64,000 bases of DNA from Acidiphilium acidophilum (GTDB lineage: Bacteria > Pseudomonadota > Alphaproteobacteria > Acetobacterales > Acetobacteraceae), in assembly GCF_033842475.1 (NCBI RefSeq), contig NZ_JAWXYB010000018.1, positions 1,781,501 to 1,845,500 on the forward strand, given 5' to 3'. How positions within the stretch are numbered: the first letter of the stretch is position 1; every line of letters begins with the position of its first letter. Position numbers and translations under genes: made by a program. The notes under the pieces were generated by a model, which saw only the letters and a list, made by a program, of their open reading frames with translations, had not been told where the DNA came from and made no database searches. Positions 55,118-63,932 of this stretch are shown here, one piece after another.

Positions 55118-56071
55118 TCAGCTCAGGCTCCGCCGGATGATCGAGCGCATGGTCATGCTGCCCATCACGAGCATGCCGACGGCCAGACCGAAAATGACAT
55201 GACCTTTGCGGGTGGTGAACAGAATGTTGAGGTAAGCGGGCTGGATCAGTTCGATCCCCAACCCCGCGACAATGGGAATACAACCGAGAATCAATGCGCT
55301 CGTACGAGCCTCCGCCGCCATGGCATAGCCGCGCGCTTTCATTGCGACACGCTTGCGGATCACTTCGGACAGGGTTTCGAGGGTTTGCGCCAATCCGCCA
55401 CCCGCCCGCGCCTGCAGGCTGAGAGCGGTCGCGAAAAACCCGTATTCGGGCAGGCGGGAGCGCTCGGCGAGGCCGCGCAGGGCCTGATCGAGCGGTGTGC
55501 CGATCGCGACCTGATCGGCGATTCGGGTGAACTCCTCGCTGGTGGGCTTGCTGAGATCGCGCCCGACGATCCGCAACGCTTCCTGCACCGGGATGCCGAC
55601 TCTTACGCACCGCACGATCGTCGCCAGCGTATCGGGAAACTGGTTGAGCAGCGCGGTCGACCGGCGCGCATGTAGCGTTCCGAAGACGGTTCGGGCAATC
55701 AGGATGATCATCGGCGGCCAGAGCAGCAGACCGAGGCCGCCGAACACCATGGCGATCAGCATGACGATCAACCGGGCAACGACGATGCAGCCGAGGAACA
55801 CGAGCCACCACGGTGCCGGGTAATCCCGGGCGCGCAGCAGATCGATGCCGAGGATTGTCAGAGCGGACGACAAGGGGGCCTGGAAGCGCGCGAGAGGGCT
55901 GACGGCTTTGGGTTTCTGGTCGGTCTCGAAGACGACAAGGCCGTTGGTCACCCGATCGAGGCGGCCGGCGAGGCGCCGCTGGAGGCGGTCGCCCTGAAAC
56001 ATGTTGACCGCAAGCAACAGCAAGGCGGCGGTCATGACGATGCTGAACATGAGCAGAAGCGGTAGGTTCAT
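55118..56071 (-). CDS. tadB: Tad pilus inner-membrane platform protein TadB
   Basis: 317 residues, same F-domain. Two helices before the domain (LLLMFSIVMTAALLLLAVN and the APWWLVFLGCIVVARLIVML segment), then FPDTLATIVRCVRVGIPVQE, GTPLDQALRGLAERSRLPEY and RAGGGLAQTLETLSEVIRKR, which are TadB motifs. Start overlaps the cpaF stop by 4 bases. Confidence 0.9.
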   Translation of the reverse strand: MNLPLLLMFSIVMTAALLLLAVNMFQGDRLQRRLAGRLDRVTNGLVVFETDQKPKAVSPLARFQAPLSSALTILGIDLLRARDYPAPWWLVFLGCIVVARLIVMLIAMVFGGLGLLLWPPMIILIARTVFGTLHARRSTALLNQFPDTLATIVRCVRVGIPVQEALRIVGRDLSKPTSEEFTRIADQVAIGTPLDQALRGLAERSRLPEYGFFATALSLQARAGGGLAQTLETLSEVIRKRVAMKARGYAMAAEARTSALILGCIPIVAGLGIELIQPAYLNILFTTRKGHVIFGLAVGMLVMGSMTMRSIIRRSLS

Positions 56072-57423
56072 CGGATCAGGCTCGCTTCTTCCAGGGCCGT
56101 CGCCCAGGGCCGCGCCAGGCCGAAATAGGTCAGCCGGTCATGGAAGCTGGAGCGGGTGCGCGAGACGATATAGCGGCCAAGCAGTCGCCCGGTCGCGTCT
56201 TCACCCTGCATTTCGTATTTGAAGATGTCGTTAAGAAGCGGGGTTTCACCCTCGATGCCGGCGATTTCGGTCAACTGGATCACCCGGCGACCGCCATCAC
56301 GCTGGCGTTCGACCTGGACGATCAGGTTGATCGCGGAGACGACCTGCATCCGGATCGCGCGCGGCGACAGGCCCATGCTCGCCATCTGGACCATGTTCTC
56401 GATCCGGGCCAGCGCATCGCGGGTGTTGTTGGCATGGATGGTCGACATCGAACCGTCATGACCGGTGTTCATGGCCTGAAGCATGTCGAACGCTTCGGGT
56501 CCGCGCACCTCGCCGATGATGATCCGGTCCGGTCGCATGCGCAGGGCGTTGCGGAGGAGATCGCGCTGGTTGATCTCGCCCTTGCCTTCCAGGTTGAGCG
56601 GGCGGGTTTCGAGCCGGACGATGTGGGGCTGCTGCAACTGGAGTTCGGCGGCATCCTCGACGGTCACGATCCGCTCGGAAGGATCGATGAAACTGCTCAT
56701 CGCGTTCATCATCGTGGTTTTGCCCGAACCGGTGCCGCCGGAAATCACGACGTTCAGGCGGCAGCGGGCGGCGATTTCGAGGATGCGCGCGATCGCTGGC
56801 GTCAAAGAGCCGTATTCGATCAGTTTGGTGAAACTGATCGGCTTTTTCGCGAATTTGCGGATCGAGAGGCAGGGACCGTCGATCGCGAGCGGCGGGAGAA
56901 CGATGTTGACGCGGGAGCCGTCCTTCAGTCTGGCATCGACCATCGGGCTCGATTCATCGACACGCCGACCGACCGAGGCCGCGATGCGCTGGCAGATATT
57001 GGCGAGATGGGCGGAATCGCGGAAGCGGACCGGCAATTGTTCGAGCCTGCCCTTTCGTTCGGCGAAAACCCGTTCCGGACCGTTGACCATGATGTCGGTG
57101 ATCGATTCGTCTTCGAGCAGGGGTTCGAGCGGGCCGAGGCCCAGCATGTCGTCGACCAGTTCGGTCGCGATCTGATGTTGTTCGCGGCTGTTGAGCTGGA
57201 TGCGATGCTCGGTCGCAAGCTCGGCGAGCATGATCTCGACCGCATTGAGCAGGCGCGGCGGGGTGAGGGTTGCGATCACCGACGCATCGATCTTGGCGAG
57301 ACAGAGGCTGCGGATCAGGTCGACGTCCTCCTTGCGCAGCCCGGGCGTGGGCTCGGATACGCCTGGGACGGTGACCGGGGCGGGTTCGCTGGGGCGGCGG
57401 CCGAAGACCGGTACACCGTCCAT
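56068..57423 (-). CDS. cpaF: Tad pilus assembly ATPase CpaF/TadA
   Basis: 451 residues. Powers Flp pilus extension. Walker A GGTGSGKTTMMNAM (about 229-242), Asp box in VTVEDAAELQLQQPHIVRLE, Walker B RMRPDRIIIGEVRGPEAFD and the His box MNTGHDGSMSTIHANN are all intact. N-terminal domain GLGPLEPLLEDESITDIMVN is CpaF-specific. ATG at 57423 overlaps the cpaE stop; a GTG one codon earlier is equivalent. Confidence 0.94.
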   Translation of the reverse strand: MDGVPVFGRRPSEPAPVTVPGVSEPTPGLRKEDVDLIRSLCLAKIDASVIATLTPPRLLNAVEIMLAELATEHRIQLNSREQHQIATELVDDMLGLGPLEPLLEDESITDIMVNGPERVFAERKGRLEQLPVRFRDSAHLANICQRIAASVGRRVDESSPMVDARLKDGSRVNIVLPPLAIDGPCLSIRKFAKKPISFTKLIEYGSLTPAIARILEIAARCRLNVVISGGTGSGKTTMMNAMSSFIDPSERIVTVEDAAELQLQQPHIVRLETRPLNLEGKGEINQRDLLRNALRMRPDRIIIGEVRGPEAFDMLQAMNTGHDGSMSTIHANNTRDALARIENMVQMASMGLSPRAIRMQVVSAINLIVQVERQRDGGRRVIQLTEIAGIEGETPLLNDIFKYEMQGEDATGRLLGRYIVSRTRSSFHDRLTYFGLARPWATALEEASLIR

Positions 57424-58658
57424 CACGGCGCCCCGATCGAAATGCTAGCCACGGCTTCGGCGGCTTTGGCCGGCGGTGGGCCGGGGGCGGCACCGATCAG
57501 CCGGGCGAGCTTGACGATCGCGTCGCGGAAGCTGCCTTTCTGGCTGACCAGGGTTTCGCCAAGATCAGACGCACGGACCGCTTTGGCGCCGAGATCAGGT
57601 ACGATGACGGCGATTTCGCTGCCGAGTTCGGCGGCGATGAGCTTCGGCGAGAGCGGTTGCTTGCGATGGTAGCGGTTGAGGATGACGATCGGGCGACGGG
57701 TCTGCATCGCGCCGGCGGGGAGATCGATCCAGCGTTTCGCGTGGCGCAGGCTTTGGGACGAGGCTTCGAGGATCAGGATGCGCTGTTGCGCGAGGGCGAG
57801 GATTTCGGCAGCGAAACCCAGCGGGCGGGCGGGGATGTCGGCGATCACGAAATTGTAGCGTTGGCGGAGGGCGTTGGACAAGGCGCGACCGCCGCCGGGG
57901 CGGAGCGACCAGACCTCGTTCAGTGCTTCCTCGGCGGCGAGGACGTGAAGGCGCTCGGTGGCGGGGTGGGCGGCGCGCTCGATCAGCAGCGGGTCGATGC
58001 GGTCCGGCGCTTCGAGGGCGCTGCGTAATCCGGTACTGGGGGGGACGTTGGCCGCGAGGGCGGCGCCGCCACGATAGAGATCGGTATCGAGGAGGATGGT
58101 GTGGCGACGGGTTTCACCACCGATCAGCCAGGCGAGGTTGGTCGCGATCGTGGTGACGCCGACCCCGCCGCCGGCCCCGCAGAGGGCGACCATGGCGCCG
58201 CCACGGGTGAGTTCCGCGATGGGTTCGGCACCGATCGCCCAGGGCAGAAGTTCACGCGTGACCATGGCGATGTCGAGCGGCTTGGGGAGGTATTCCTTGA
58301 CGCCGAGATTGCGGGTGAGGCTGCGATAGAAGCTCACGCTGCGATTGTCGCCTATGACGAGGACCCGGGTTCCGGGGTCCACCACGGCTTCGAGTTGCAG
58401 GATGGCGGAAAGCGGCTGGTCTTCGCCGCTGATGTCGATGAGGATGGTGCGCGGGGTTTCGATCTGGCCAAGGCGTTCGAGCGATCCGGCGAAGGGCACG
58501 GTGTGCAGGATCAGTCCGGCGGGAAAGGCGGGTGCGAGGGCGGCGCGCAGGATGTGCGCGGTTTCGGCATCCCGGACGAAGCCCATGAACAGGGGCCGGT
58601 CGCGGCTGAGGGGTTCCACGCTTGCCGGATCGAACAGCAGGCTGGTTCCGGGGGTCAT
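57423..58658 (-). CDS. cpaE: Tad pilus assembly protein CpaE (MinD/ParA-like)
   Basis: 411 residues. N-terminal receiver-like domain (RTILIDISGEDQPLSAILQL) and a C-terminal ParA-type ATPase core whose P-loop is GAGGGVGVTTIATNLAWL. That loop lacks the usual Lys after GVG, as in several CpaE proteins, so nucleotide hydrolysis may be weak. It localises the Tad machinery. Start overlaps the cpaB stop (ATGA). Confidence 0.88.
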   Translation of the reverse strand: MTPGTSLLFDPASVEPLSRDRPLFMGFVRDAETAHILRAALAPAFPAGLILHTVPFAGSLERLGQIETPRTILIDISGEDQPLSAILQLEAVVDPGTRVLVIGDNRSVSFYRSLTRNLGVKEYLPKPLDIAMVTRELLPWAIGAEPIAELTRGGAMVALCGAGGGVGVTTIATNLAWLIGGETRRHTILLDTDLYRGGAALAANVPPSTGLRSALEAPDRIDPLLIERAAHPATERLHVLAAEEALNEVWSLRPGGGRALSNALRQRYNFVIADIPARPLGFAAEILALAQQRILILEASSQSLRHAKRWIDLPAGAMQTRRPIVILNRYHRKQPLSPKLIAAELGSEIAVIVPDLGAKAVRASDLGETLVSQKGSFRDAIVKLARLIGAAPGPPPAKAAEAVASISIGAP

Positions 58659-59500
58659 TGGGCGGTCGATCCCGGCGGGGTGAACTGGGTTTGCTGGGCG
58701 GGCCCCTGGAAGATGGTCATGCTTTCGCCAGACATCGGGGCGCTGACCGCGGCGAGGGCGGGGGAGACCTGGCCGCTATAGACCGGGGGCGGCGGGAGGT
58801 GGATGGGACCGGGTGCGAGATCGGTGGGACGGACGATCAGCGAGAGCGGGCCGAGATGGGCGGCGACATCGACCCGTTCGGCCTGATCGGGGGTGACTTC
58901 GAGGGTGACGGTGCGGGCGGGGGCTTCTTCCTTGCCGTGGGTGTTGGCCCCCTGGACCAGGCGCTGGTCGATCGCGATGACCCGGACGTCCGACAGGATG
59001 GTTTCGGCGGCGACGCTTTTCGACGGGGGGAGATTGGGGGCGGAGAGGCTCTGGGTGAGAATGAGATCGACGTGGTCTCCCGGCCAGATCAGGCCGGCGG
59101 TGCCGGTGATGGCGTCGACCCCGACCGAGACGGCCCTCATGCCCGGCTTGAGCACGGCCGCGAGAAAGCCATGATCGCCGGGGCGGATGACCTGGGAGAT
59201 CAGGAGCGGCGCACCGGCATCGAGCGGCTGGCGGACCATCGCGCCGGTATAGGCGGAGCGGTTGGCCGGGGTATCGAGCACGGTGCCGGGCGGCGGGGTG
59301 GCGGTGGATTCGGTGATGGTGGAGAAGTCGGCGGGCTGGATCAGGCTGCCGGCGCGCAGTGGATGGGCGGTGGCGAGGATGAGGATTTTCGGGGCTGCGG
59401 CGATGTGTGGCCTGGCGGGATGAAGTTCCAGCCAGGCCACAGTGCCGAAACCGGCGAGGCCGAGAGCGAGGACGACGAACAAGGATAGGCGGAGGAGCAT
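58655..59500 (-). CDS. cpaB: Flp pilus assembly protein CpaB
   Basis: 281 residues: an N-terminal signal or anchor helix (LSLFVVLALGLAGFGTVAWL), the SAF domain (RAGSLIQPADFSTITEST, AMVRQPLDAGAPLLISQVI) and RcpC/CpaB domain (AVSVGVDAITGTAGLIWPGD then HVDLILTQSL). Periplasmic part of the pilus basal body. The secretin gene cpaC, which usually follows, is absent; cpaE follows instead. Confidence 0.9.
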   Translation of the reverse strand: MLLRLSLFVVLALGLAGFGTVAWLELHPARPHIAAAPKILILATAHPLRAGSLIQPADFSTITESTATPPPGTVLDTPANRSAYTGAMVRQPLDAGAPLLISQVIRPGDHGFLAAVLKPGMRAVSVGVDAITGTAGLIWPGDHVDLILTQSLSAPNLPPSKSVAAETILSDVRVIAIDQRLVQGANTHGKEEAPARTVTLEVTPDQAERVDVAAHLGPLSLIVRPTDLAPGPIHLPPPPVYSGQVSPALAAVSAPMSGESMTIFQGPAQQTQFTPPGSTAQ

Positions 59501-59539
59501 TTGTCAAAATCCTTGATCGTGGCGAAGACGCGGATTCCG

Positions 59540-59695
59540 TCAGAAGGCCGCGCGGGTGCTATTGTAAGCGGTGTTCAGATGAGTTCCGAGCGTCGTTACG
59601 CCTCCCGCTATGACCGCAGCTATCAATCCGGCAATCATGGCATATTCAAGTGCAGTTACGCCTCGCTGGTCCGCTTTACATACTTCAGTCATCAT
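59540..59695 (-). CDS. flp: Flp family type IVb pilin
   Basis: 51 residues from MMTEVCKADQRG. The pilin processing site is G before VTALEYAMIAGLIAAVIAGG, with the Glu+5 and Tyr typical of Flp. A longer frame to 59758 would give an unusually long leader. Its body differs from that of the second pilin (THLNTAYNST tail). No ribosome site is strong. 78 bases from the upstream pilin gene. Confidence 0.85.
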   Translation of the reverse strand: MMTEVCKADQRGVTALEYAMIAGLIAAVIAGGVTTLGTHLNTAYNSTRAAF

Positions 59696-59773
59696 TTTTA
59701 TACTCTGACTTGTATGATTCCTAAATACGGCACCTAAAGTAAGAGCTTTAACTGACATCTTCGGAAAACGAAT

Positions 59774-59959
59774 CTAGAGGTTTTGACTTACGCTTGTGAA
59801 CATAGTGTTCAGTTGACCACCGATCGTACTAATGATCCCGATAATAACGGCCGCAATCAACGCCGCAATCATTCCATATTCCAGCGCCGTGACGCCGCGT
59901 TTGTCGTTGAAGAGGGGGATGCCGCGGACGGCGAGCCAGGTTTTGGTGTAGTCGAGCAT
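59774..59959 (-). CDS. flp: Flp family type IVb pilin
   Basis: 61 residues, leader MLDYTKTWLAVRGIPLFNDKRG, then VTALEYGMIAALIAAVIIGI, the Flp mature N-terminus, and a short tail NTMFTSVSQNL. GGAG is 8 bases upstream of the ATG. First gene of the Tad run. Confidence 0.9.
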   Translation of the reverse strand: MLDYTKTWLAVRGIPLFNDKRGVTALEYGMIAALIAAVIIGIISTIGGQLNTMFTSVSQNL

Positions 59960-60156
59960 GGTCAGGTCTCCTTCGGCCGCGCGGGGGGTCCGGGGCGGCT
60001 GGTTGAATTCTGGGACCGGGGTTTTTCCGGCGGGCCGTGCCTTGGGGAAGGTCGACGGCTTGGGTATTCATGGGGCGATATAGACAGGGAAAACTTGCCA
60101 AACGGTTAATCGGTGCGGGGAAAAATGGGGGCGGAAGGGGATTTATGCGCGCTTTT

Positions 60157-60192
60157 CGCCTATTTTGTTGCTATATCGTAACAAAATAGGCG
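60157..60192. promoter_or_regulatory. AT-rich inverted repeat (candidate operator)
   Basis: CGCCTATTTTGTT (60157-60169) and AACAAAATAGGCG (60180-60192) are exact complements around a 10-base centre GCTATATCGT. The whole is a 36-base near-palindrome about 200 bases upstream of the first Flp gene, overlapping the end of a doubtful hypothetical gene. Symmetry and AT content suit a dimeric repressor or a hairpin terminator. Confidence 0.55.
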
Positions 60193-60593
60193 TGCGAAGT
60201 CTTCGCTTGGTGGGGCGATTTTTTGCGACATCGGGAGATCGGGGGCGGCAGTGGCCGGGCGCGCGGGTGATCGTGCGGTGGCGATGCCGGGATTGCTGGT
60301 GTGGGGACATGCGGGGCGCGTTTGGCCGGTGCGGGGCACGGCGGGGGTGATACGGCGGTGCAGCGCAACGTGCTGGCAGGCGCGTTCGATTCGAACGGGT
60401 GCGCCGGTGCGCCTGACGGGCGCGGGAAGGTGAGGTCAGCGAGTTGGGTGATGAACGAATCGAGGTGTCGGCAGGCGAAGTTCAGCCCGGGATGCTTGTG
60501 CGCGAGGACGGCCAGAAGATCCTGAAGGATCTGGATAAGCTTGCCGATGACAGCGGCGGCATCAATGGGGTGAGGTGGTGCGGTGCTGGACAC
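60171..60593 (-). CDS. Hypothetical protein, doubtful
   Basis: 140 codons, GTG start. The first 55 residues (AAAVIGKLIQILQDLLAVLA, HLDSFITQLADL) look like a helical protein. The rest is Pro/Ala/His-rich low complexity of the kind GC-rich DNA produces by chance, and the stop falls inside a palindrome. No family recognised. Possibly a short real N-terminal protein whose frame runs on. Confidence 0.3.
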   Translation of the reverse strand: MSSTAPPHPIDAAAVIGKLIQILQDLLAVLAHKHPGLNFACRHLDSFITQLADLTFPRPSGAPAHPFESNAPASTLRCTAVSPPPCPAPAKRAPHVPTPAIPASPPHDHPRARPLPPPISRCRKKSPHQAKTSHAYFVTI

Positions 60594-60742
60594 GCAGGCT
60601 AATAATCACATGGGACGGGGGGTGAGAAAGTCAGTGAAGGGAAGAAGGGCTACTTTTTTGAAAAAAAGGTGCACAAAAACTTTCGCTCCTCTGGGGCACG
60701 GGCGTTGTCACCGGCACGGACCCAGATTCAAAAAAGTTTTTT

Positions 60743-60766
60743 GGTTCTTTTTTTCAAAAAAGAACC
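60743..60766 (-). terminator. A/T-core hairpin after the six-hairpin-like gene
   Basis: GGTTCTTTTTT (60743-60753) pairs with AAAAAAGAACC (60756-60766). On the minus strand the stem is followed by an A run and then CTTTTTTG, a usable terminator 20 bases past the stop of the gene at 60786. A weaker relative (TACTTTTTTGAAAAAAAGG at 60651-60669) lies nearby. As I recall, such A/T-core hairpins are frequent between genes of Acetobacteraceae. Confidence 0.65.
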
Positions 60767-60785
60767 CTGCCTTCCCTCCCCTTCC

Positions 60786-62000
60786 CTACCCCAGCGGATC
60801 AGCCGCAAGCATAGCCAGCGCCGCCCATGCGGTCGGGGCGAGGGCGGGAACCCGGTAGTAGTCGAAGCGTTCCGAATCGGCGCCGGGGCCTACCGTGAGG
60901 CCGGTGGCGAGGCGGGGGACGCTGGTGGTGAACAGCAGGCCGGAGGGGCTGATCTGGCTCGCGATCGTGGCGAGGAAGCGGTTGGCGGGGGCGGGTTGGC
61001 CAACGCGGTGGAGGGCGAGGGCAGCGAAGGCGGTGCCTTCGATCCAGACGCCCTGGCTGGCGGTGCTGAAGCCGATTCCGGCTGGATCGGTGCGGGGCCA
61101 GCCGAGGCGGGCGATGGCGGGGGCGAGGGAGGCGGCGTCGGTGAGGCCCGCGAGGGTGGGCCAGATATTGGCGTCGGCGGCGAGGAGGGGGTTGTTTGCG
61201 CCGTTGGGGGTGAGACCGGCGTTGAAGAGGTGGGTTGCGGGGTTTTTCATGGACCGGACGAAGCGGGCGGCGTGGGCGGCGCGGTTCGGGCGGTAGAGCC
61301 GGGCGAAGGCGATGGCGCAATCGGTGTTCTGTTCGGTGCTGACCCAGCGGAGTTTCTGCTGGTCCGGCGGGAAGCCGAAGACGCCGCCGGTGTAGCCGTG
61401 GGCGTTGGCGCAGTTGGTGACGATCCAGTCGCCGGCGCGGGCGGCGGCGGCTTCGTAGCGGTCGCTGTTGACGCCGGCGTCGCGCAGGGCGGTCCAGAGC
61501 AGGATGGCCCAGGCGATCGGGCCGGTTTCGCTGCCGACCTGATAGGGGTCTTCGGCCCAGATATTGGCCTCGGCGTCCCACCATCCGGGCAGGGCGACCG
61601 GGATGGCGACGGGGCCGGCGCGGTAGGCGTTGCGGAGGCGGCCATCGGAATAATTGGGGTCGTGGGCCTGGGCGAGTTCGAAGGCGTCCGCGATGCGGGC
61701 GGCGTGGAGGGCGTGGCCGCCGGCGATGAGTGCGAGGCCGGCGAGGGCGTTGTCGTAAGTGTAGGCGGCGGGATTATTGGCGGGGGCGAATTTGGGATAG
61801 CGGGCGTTTGCGGTGCGGTCGGGGTAGCTGGCGAGCAGCGCGGGGCCGGGGGGGATGGCGTCGAGCTGCGCACGGATCGTGTTGATCAGGGTTGTGGGCA
61901 GATCGGTGGGCGGGGCGGCGGCGGGCGGCGGGAGGGTTGCCGCACGGCCGATCGCGGGGGTGGCAAGCAGCCCCGCGAGGATCGTGCGGCGGGGGATCAT
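60786..62000 (-). CDS. Exported six-hairpin-like glycosidase-type protein
   Basis: 404 residues. N-terminal RR signal (IPRRTILAGLLATPAIGRA) suits Tat or Sec export. The mature part has the alpha/alpha-barrel look: TYDNALAGLALIAGGHALHA, YSDGRLRNAYRAGP, WWDAEANIWAEDPYQVGSET and GVWIEGTAFAALALHRVG. It resembles six-hairpin glycosidase-like hypothetical proteins. I cannot name a substrate or catalytic acid with certainty. It lies 6 bases after the dienelactone hydrolase gene (same strand), probably co-transcribed. Confidence 0.7.
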   Translation of the reverse strand: MIPRRTILAGLLATPAIGRAATLPPPAAAPPTDLPTTLINTIRAQLDAIPPGPALLASYPDRTANARYPKFAPANNPAAYTYDNALAGLALIAGGHALHAARIADAFELAQAHDPNYSDGRLRNAYRAGPVAIPVALPGWWDAEANIWAEDPYQVGSETGPIAWAILLWTALRDAGVNSDRYEAAAARAGDWIVTNCANAHGYTGGVFGFPPDQQKLRWVSTEQNTDCAIAFARLYRPNRAAHAARFVRSMKNPATHLFNAGLTPNGANNPLLAADANIWPTLAGLTDAASLAPAIARLGWPRTDPAGIGFSTASQGVWIEGTAFAALALHRVGQPAPANRFLATIASQISPSGLLFTTSVPRLATGLTVGPGADSERFDYYRVPALAPTAWAALAMLAADPLG

Positions 62001-62006
62001 TTCAGC

Positions 62007-62729
62007 TCAGCTCAGCGCGGCGACCAGGGCTTCGGCGGTGCGACCGTTGGCGATGGTGGCGGCGCGGCGGTCGTAATGCACGCCGTTGACCCGGGCGAAG
62101 GCGTGCTGGACGCCGGGATAGACATGGGTTTCGATTTCGGGCTTGCCCTTGGCACCGGCCAGGACGGCTGCGCGGATTTCGGCGTTGGCGAACTCGTCCT
62201 GCTCGGCCATGTGGACGATGAGCTTGTGCTTGATGTTGCCGAATTCGGGGACCAGCTTGTCGAGGGCGACGCCGTAATAGGAGATGTTGAGATCGGCGTC
62301 CGACCGCGTGGCCATCATGACCGCGAGGCGGCCACCGAGGCAGAAGCCGACGGTGGCGACTTTTCCGGTGCTGCCGGGGAGTTTGCGGGCGGCGGCGATT
62401 GTGGTTTTGAGGTCTTCGATGCCTTTGTCCTGATCGAAGCCGTTCATCAGGGCGAAGGCTTTTTTCCATTCGGCTTCGGATTTGTCGGTGATGTCGACGC
62501 CGGGTTCCTGACGCCAGAACAGGTCGGGGGCGACCGCGATGAAGCCCATTTCCGCGATTTCGTGGCAGGTGGCGCGCAAGGCGTCGTTCACGCCGAAGAT
62601 TTCCTGGATGACGACGACCGCGCCGGTCGGGTGGGTCGAGGGAGTGACGGTGTAGGCTTTGAAACTGCCGGACCCATCGGCGGCTTTGAGCTCGATGCTG
62701 CCGGTGGTCGTGGTGATTTTATCGGTCAT
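62007..62729 (-). CDS. Dienelactone hydrolase family protein
   Basis: 240 residues. Catalytic Cys130 in GFCLGGRL, Asp178 in AEQDEF, His209 in GVQHAF, with Glu43 in QEIFGVND holding the Cys as in carboxymethylenebutenolidase. Cytoplasmic. GAGGAAA is about 9 bases before the ATG at 62729, which fixes the start. Substrate could be a dienelactone or an ester. Confidence 0.9.
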   Translation of the reverse strand: MTDKITTTTGSIELKAADGSGSFKAYTVTPSTHPTGAVVVIQEIFGVNDALRATCHEIAEMGFIAVAPDLFWRQEPGVDITDKSEAEWKKAFALMNGFDQDKGIEDLKTTIAAARKLPGSTGKVATVGFCLGGRLAVMMATRSDADLNISYYGVALDKLVPEFGNIKHKLIVHMAEQDEFANAEIRAAVLAGAKGKPEIETHVYPGVQHAFARVNGVHYDRRAATIANGRTAEALVAALS

Positions 62730-62801
62730 AAGGGTTTCCTCAGCGCAGGTTGAATGGATACGTGGCACTGTATACGCGGCACTGGGGGCCGCGCGCCTCG
62801 A

Positions 62802-63932
62802 TCAGAGATAGTGTTCCTGCGGCGGAAGGAAACCGTTGAAACCCTGGCTCGCGTAACTCGTGACGTAGGCCCCGGTGTCGTGGATCAGGATGCGGTCGCC
62901 GGATTTGAGGCTGGCGGGCAGGTGATACGGGGTGTCGCGGTACATGACATCGACCCCGTCGCAGGACGGGCCGGCGAGGATGGCGGGCGCGTCGGGGCCG
63001 GTGAGGCCGGGGGCGGTGATGGCATATTTGATGGCCTCGCCTTCGGTTTCGGCGAGGCCGCCGAAGCGGCCGATATCGAGATAGACCCAGCGGCGATCGG
63101 AATCTTCGCGGCGGGTGCAGGCGAGGACGACTTCGGTGACCGCGACGCCGGCATCGGCCACCACGGCGCGGCCCGGCTCGATCAGGAGATCGGGCAGGTC
63201 GTTGCCAAAATGGGCGCGGACCGAGGTCATGATGGCGTCGCCGAAGGTGCCGATCGCGGGGATGTCGTCGCGGTAGCGGGTGGGAAAGCCGCCGCCGAGG
63301 TTGAGCAGGCGCAGGTCGATGCCCCGGGCGCGGAGGTCGGAGAAGACCATCGCGGCCTGACCGATCGCGGTCTGGTAGGCGCCGACGCCGGTTTGCTGGC
63401 TGCCGACATGGAAGGACACGCCGTGGGGGATCAGGCCGAGATCGCGCGCGGTGATCAGCAGGTCGCGCGCATGGGCGCCGGTGGTGCCGAATTTGCGCGA
63501 GAGCGGCCAGTCCGCGCCGTCCTGGCTGACGGCGAGGCGGCAATAGACTTTGGCGCCCGGCGCGGCGGCGGCGATTTTGGCCAGTTCCTCGTCCGAATCG
63601 AAGGCGAAGAGATCGACACCGCTGGCGAAGGCTTCGGCGATGGCGCTGGATTTTTTGACGGTGTTGCCGAAGCTGATCGCGGAGGGTGCGGCGCCCACGG
63701 CGAGGCAGGCGCGGATTTCCTCGATGCTGGCGGCGTCGAATCGCGAGCCGAGGCCGAGCAGGCGGTCGAGCACCGGGGCGGCGGGGTTGGCCTTGACCGC
63801 GTAATAGATCGCGGCATCGGGCAGGGCCTCGCGCAGCGCGCCGAAATTGGCGGCGATGCGGTCGAGGTCGATCACGATTGCCGGGGTGGCCAGCACACCG
63901 GAGTCGATAAAACGGGCGAGTTTAGGGGTCAT
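62802..63932 (-). CDS. Type III PLP-dependent decarboxylase (ornithine decarboxylase-like)
   Basis: 376 residues, alanine-racemase-like barrel. PLP Lys47 is in YYAVKANP; SFHVGSQQT and NLGGGFPTRY bind the cofactor phosphate; catalytic Cys324 is in GPSCDGVDVM, the active-site loop of ornithine/lysine decarboxylases (not diaminopimelate). Makes putrescine or cadaverine. GGGAG is about 9 bases before the ATG. The last 68 bases of the window are its promoter region. Confidence 0.88.
   Translation of the reverse strand: MTPKLARFIDSGVLATPAIVIDLDRIAANFGALREALPDAAIYYAVKANPAAPVLDRLLGLGSRFDAASIEEIRACLAVGAAPSAISFGNTVKKSSAIAEAFASGVDLFAFDSDEELAKIAAAAPGAKVYCRLAVSQDGADWPLSRKFGTTGAHARDLLITARDLGLIPHGVSFHVGSQQTGVGAYQTAIGQAAMVFSDLRARGIDLRLLNLGGGFPTRYRDDIPAIGTFGDAIMTSVRAHFGNDLPDLLIEPGRAVVADAGVAVTEVVLACTRREDSDRRWVYLDIGRFGGLAETEGEAIKYAITAPGLTGPDAPAILAGPSCDGVDVMYRDTPYHLPASLKSGDRILIHDTGAYVTSYASQGFNGFLPPQEHYL

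Noticed and set aside
60669-62753. 694-codon plus-strand Gly/Glu/Val-rich frame
   Set aside because: Antisense to two recognisable genes (exported six-hairpin-like protein and dienelactone hydrolase); low-complexity composition.
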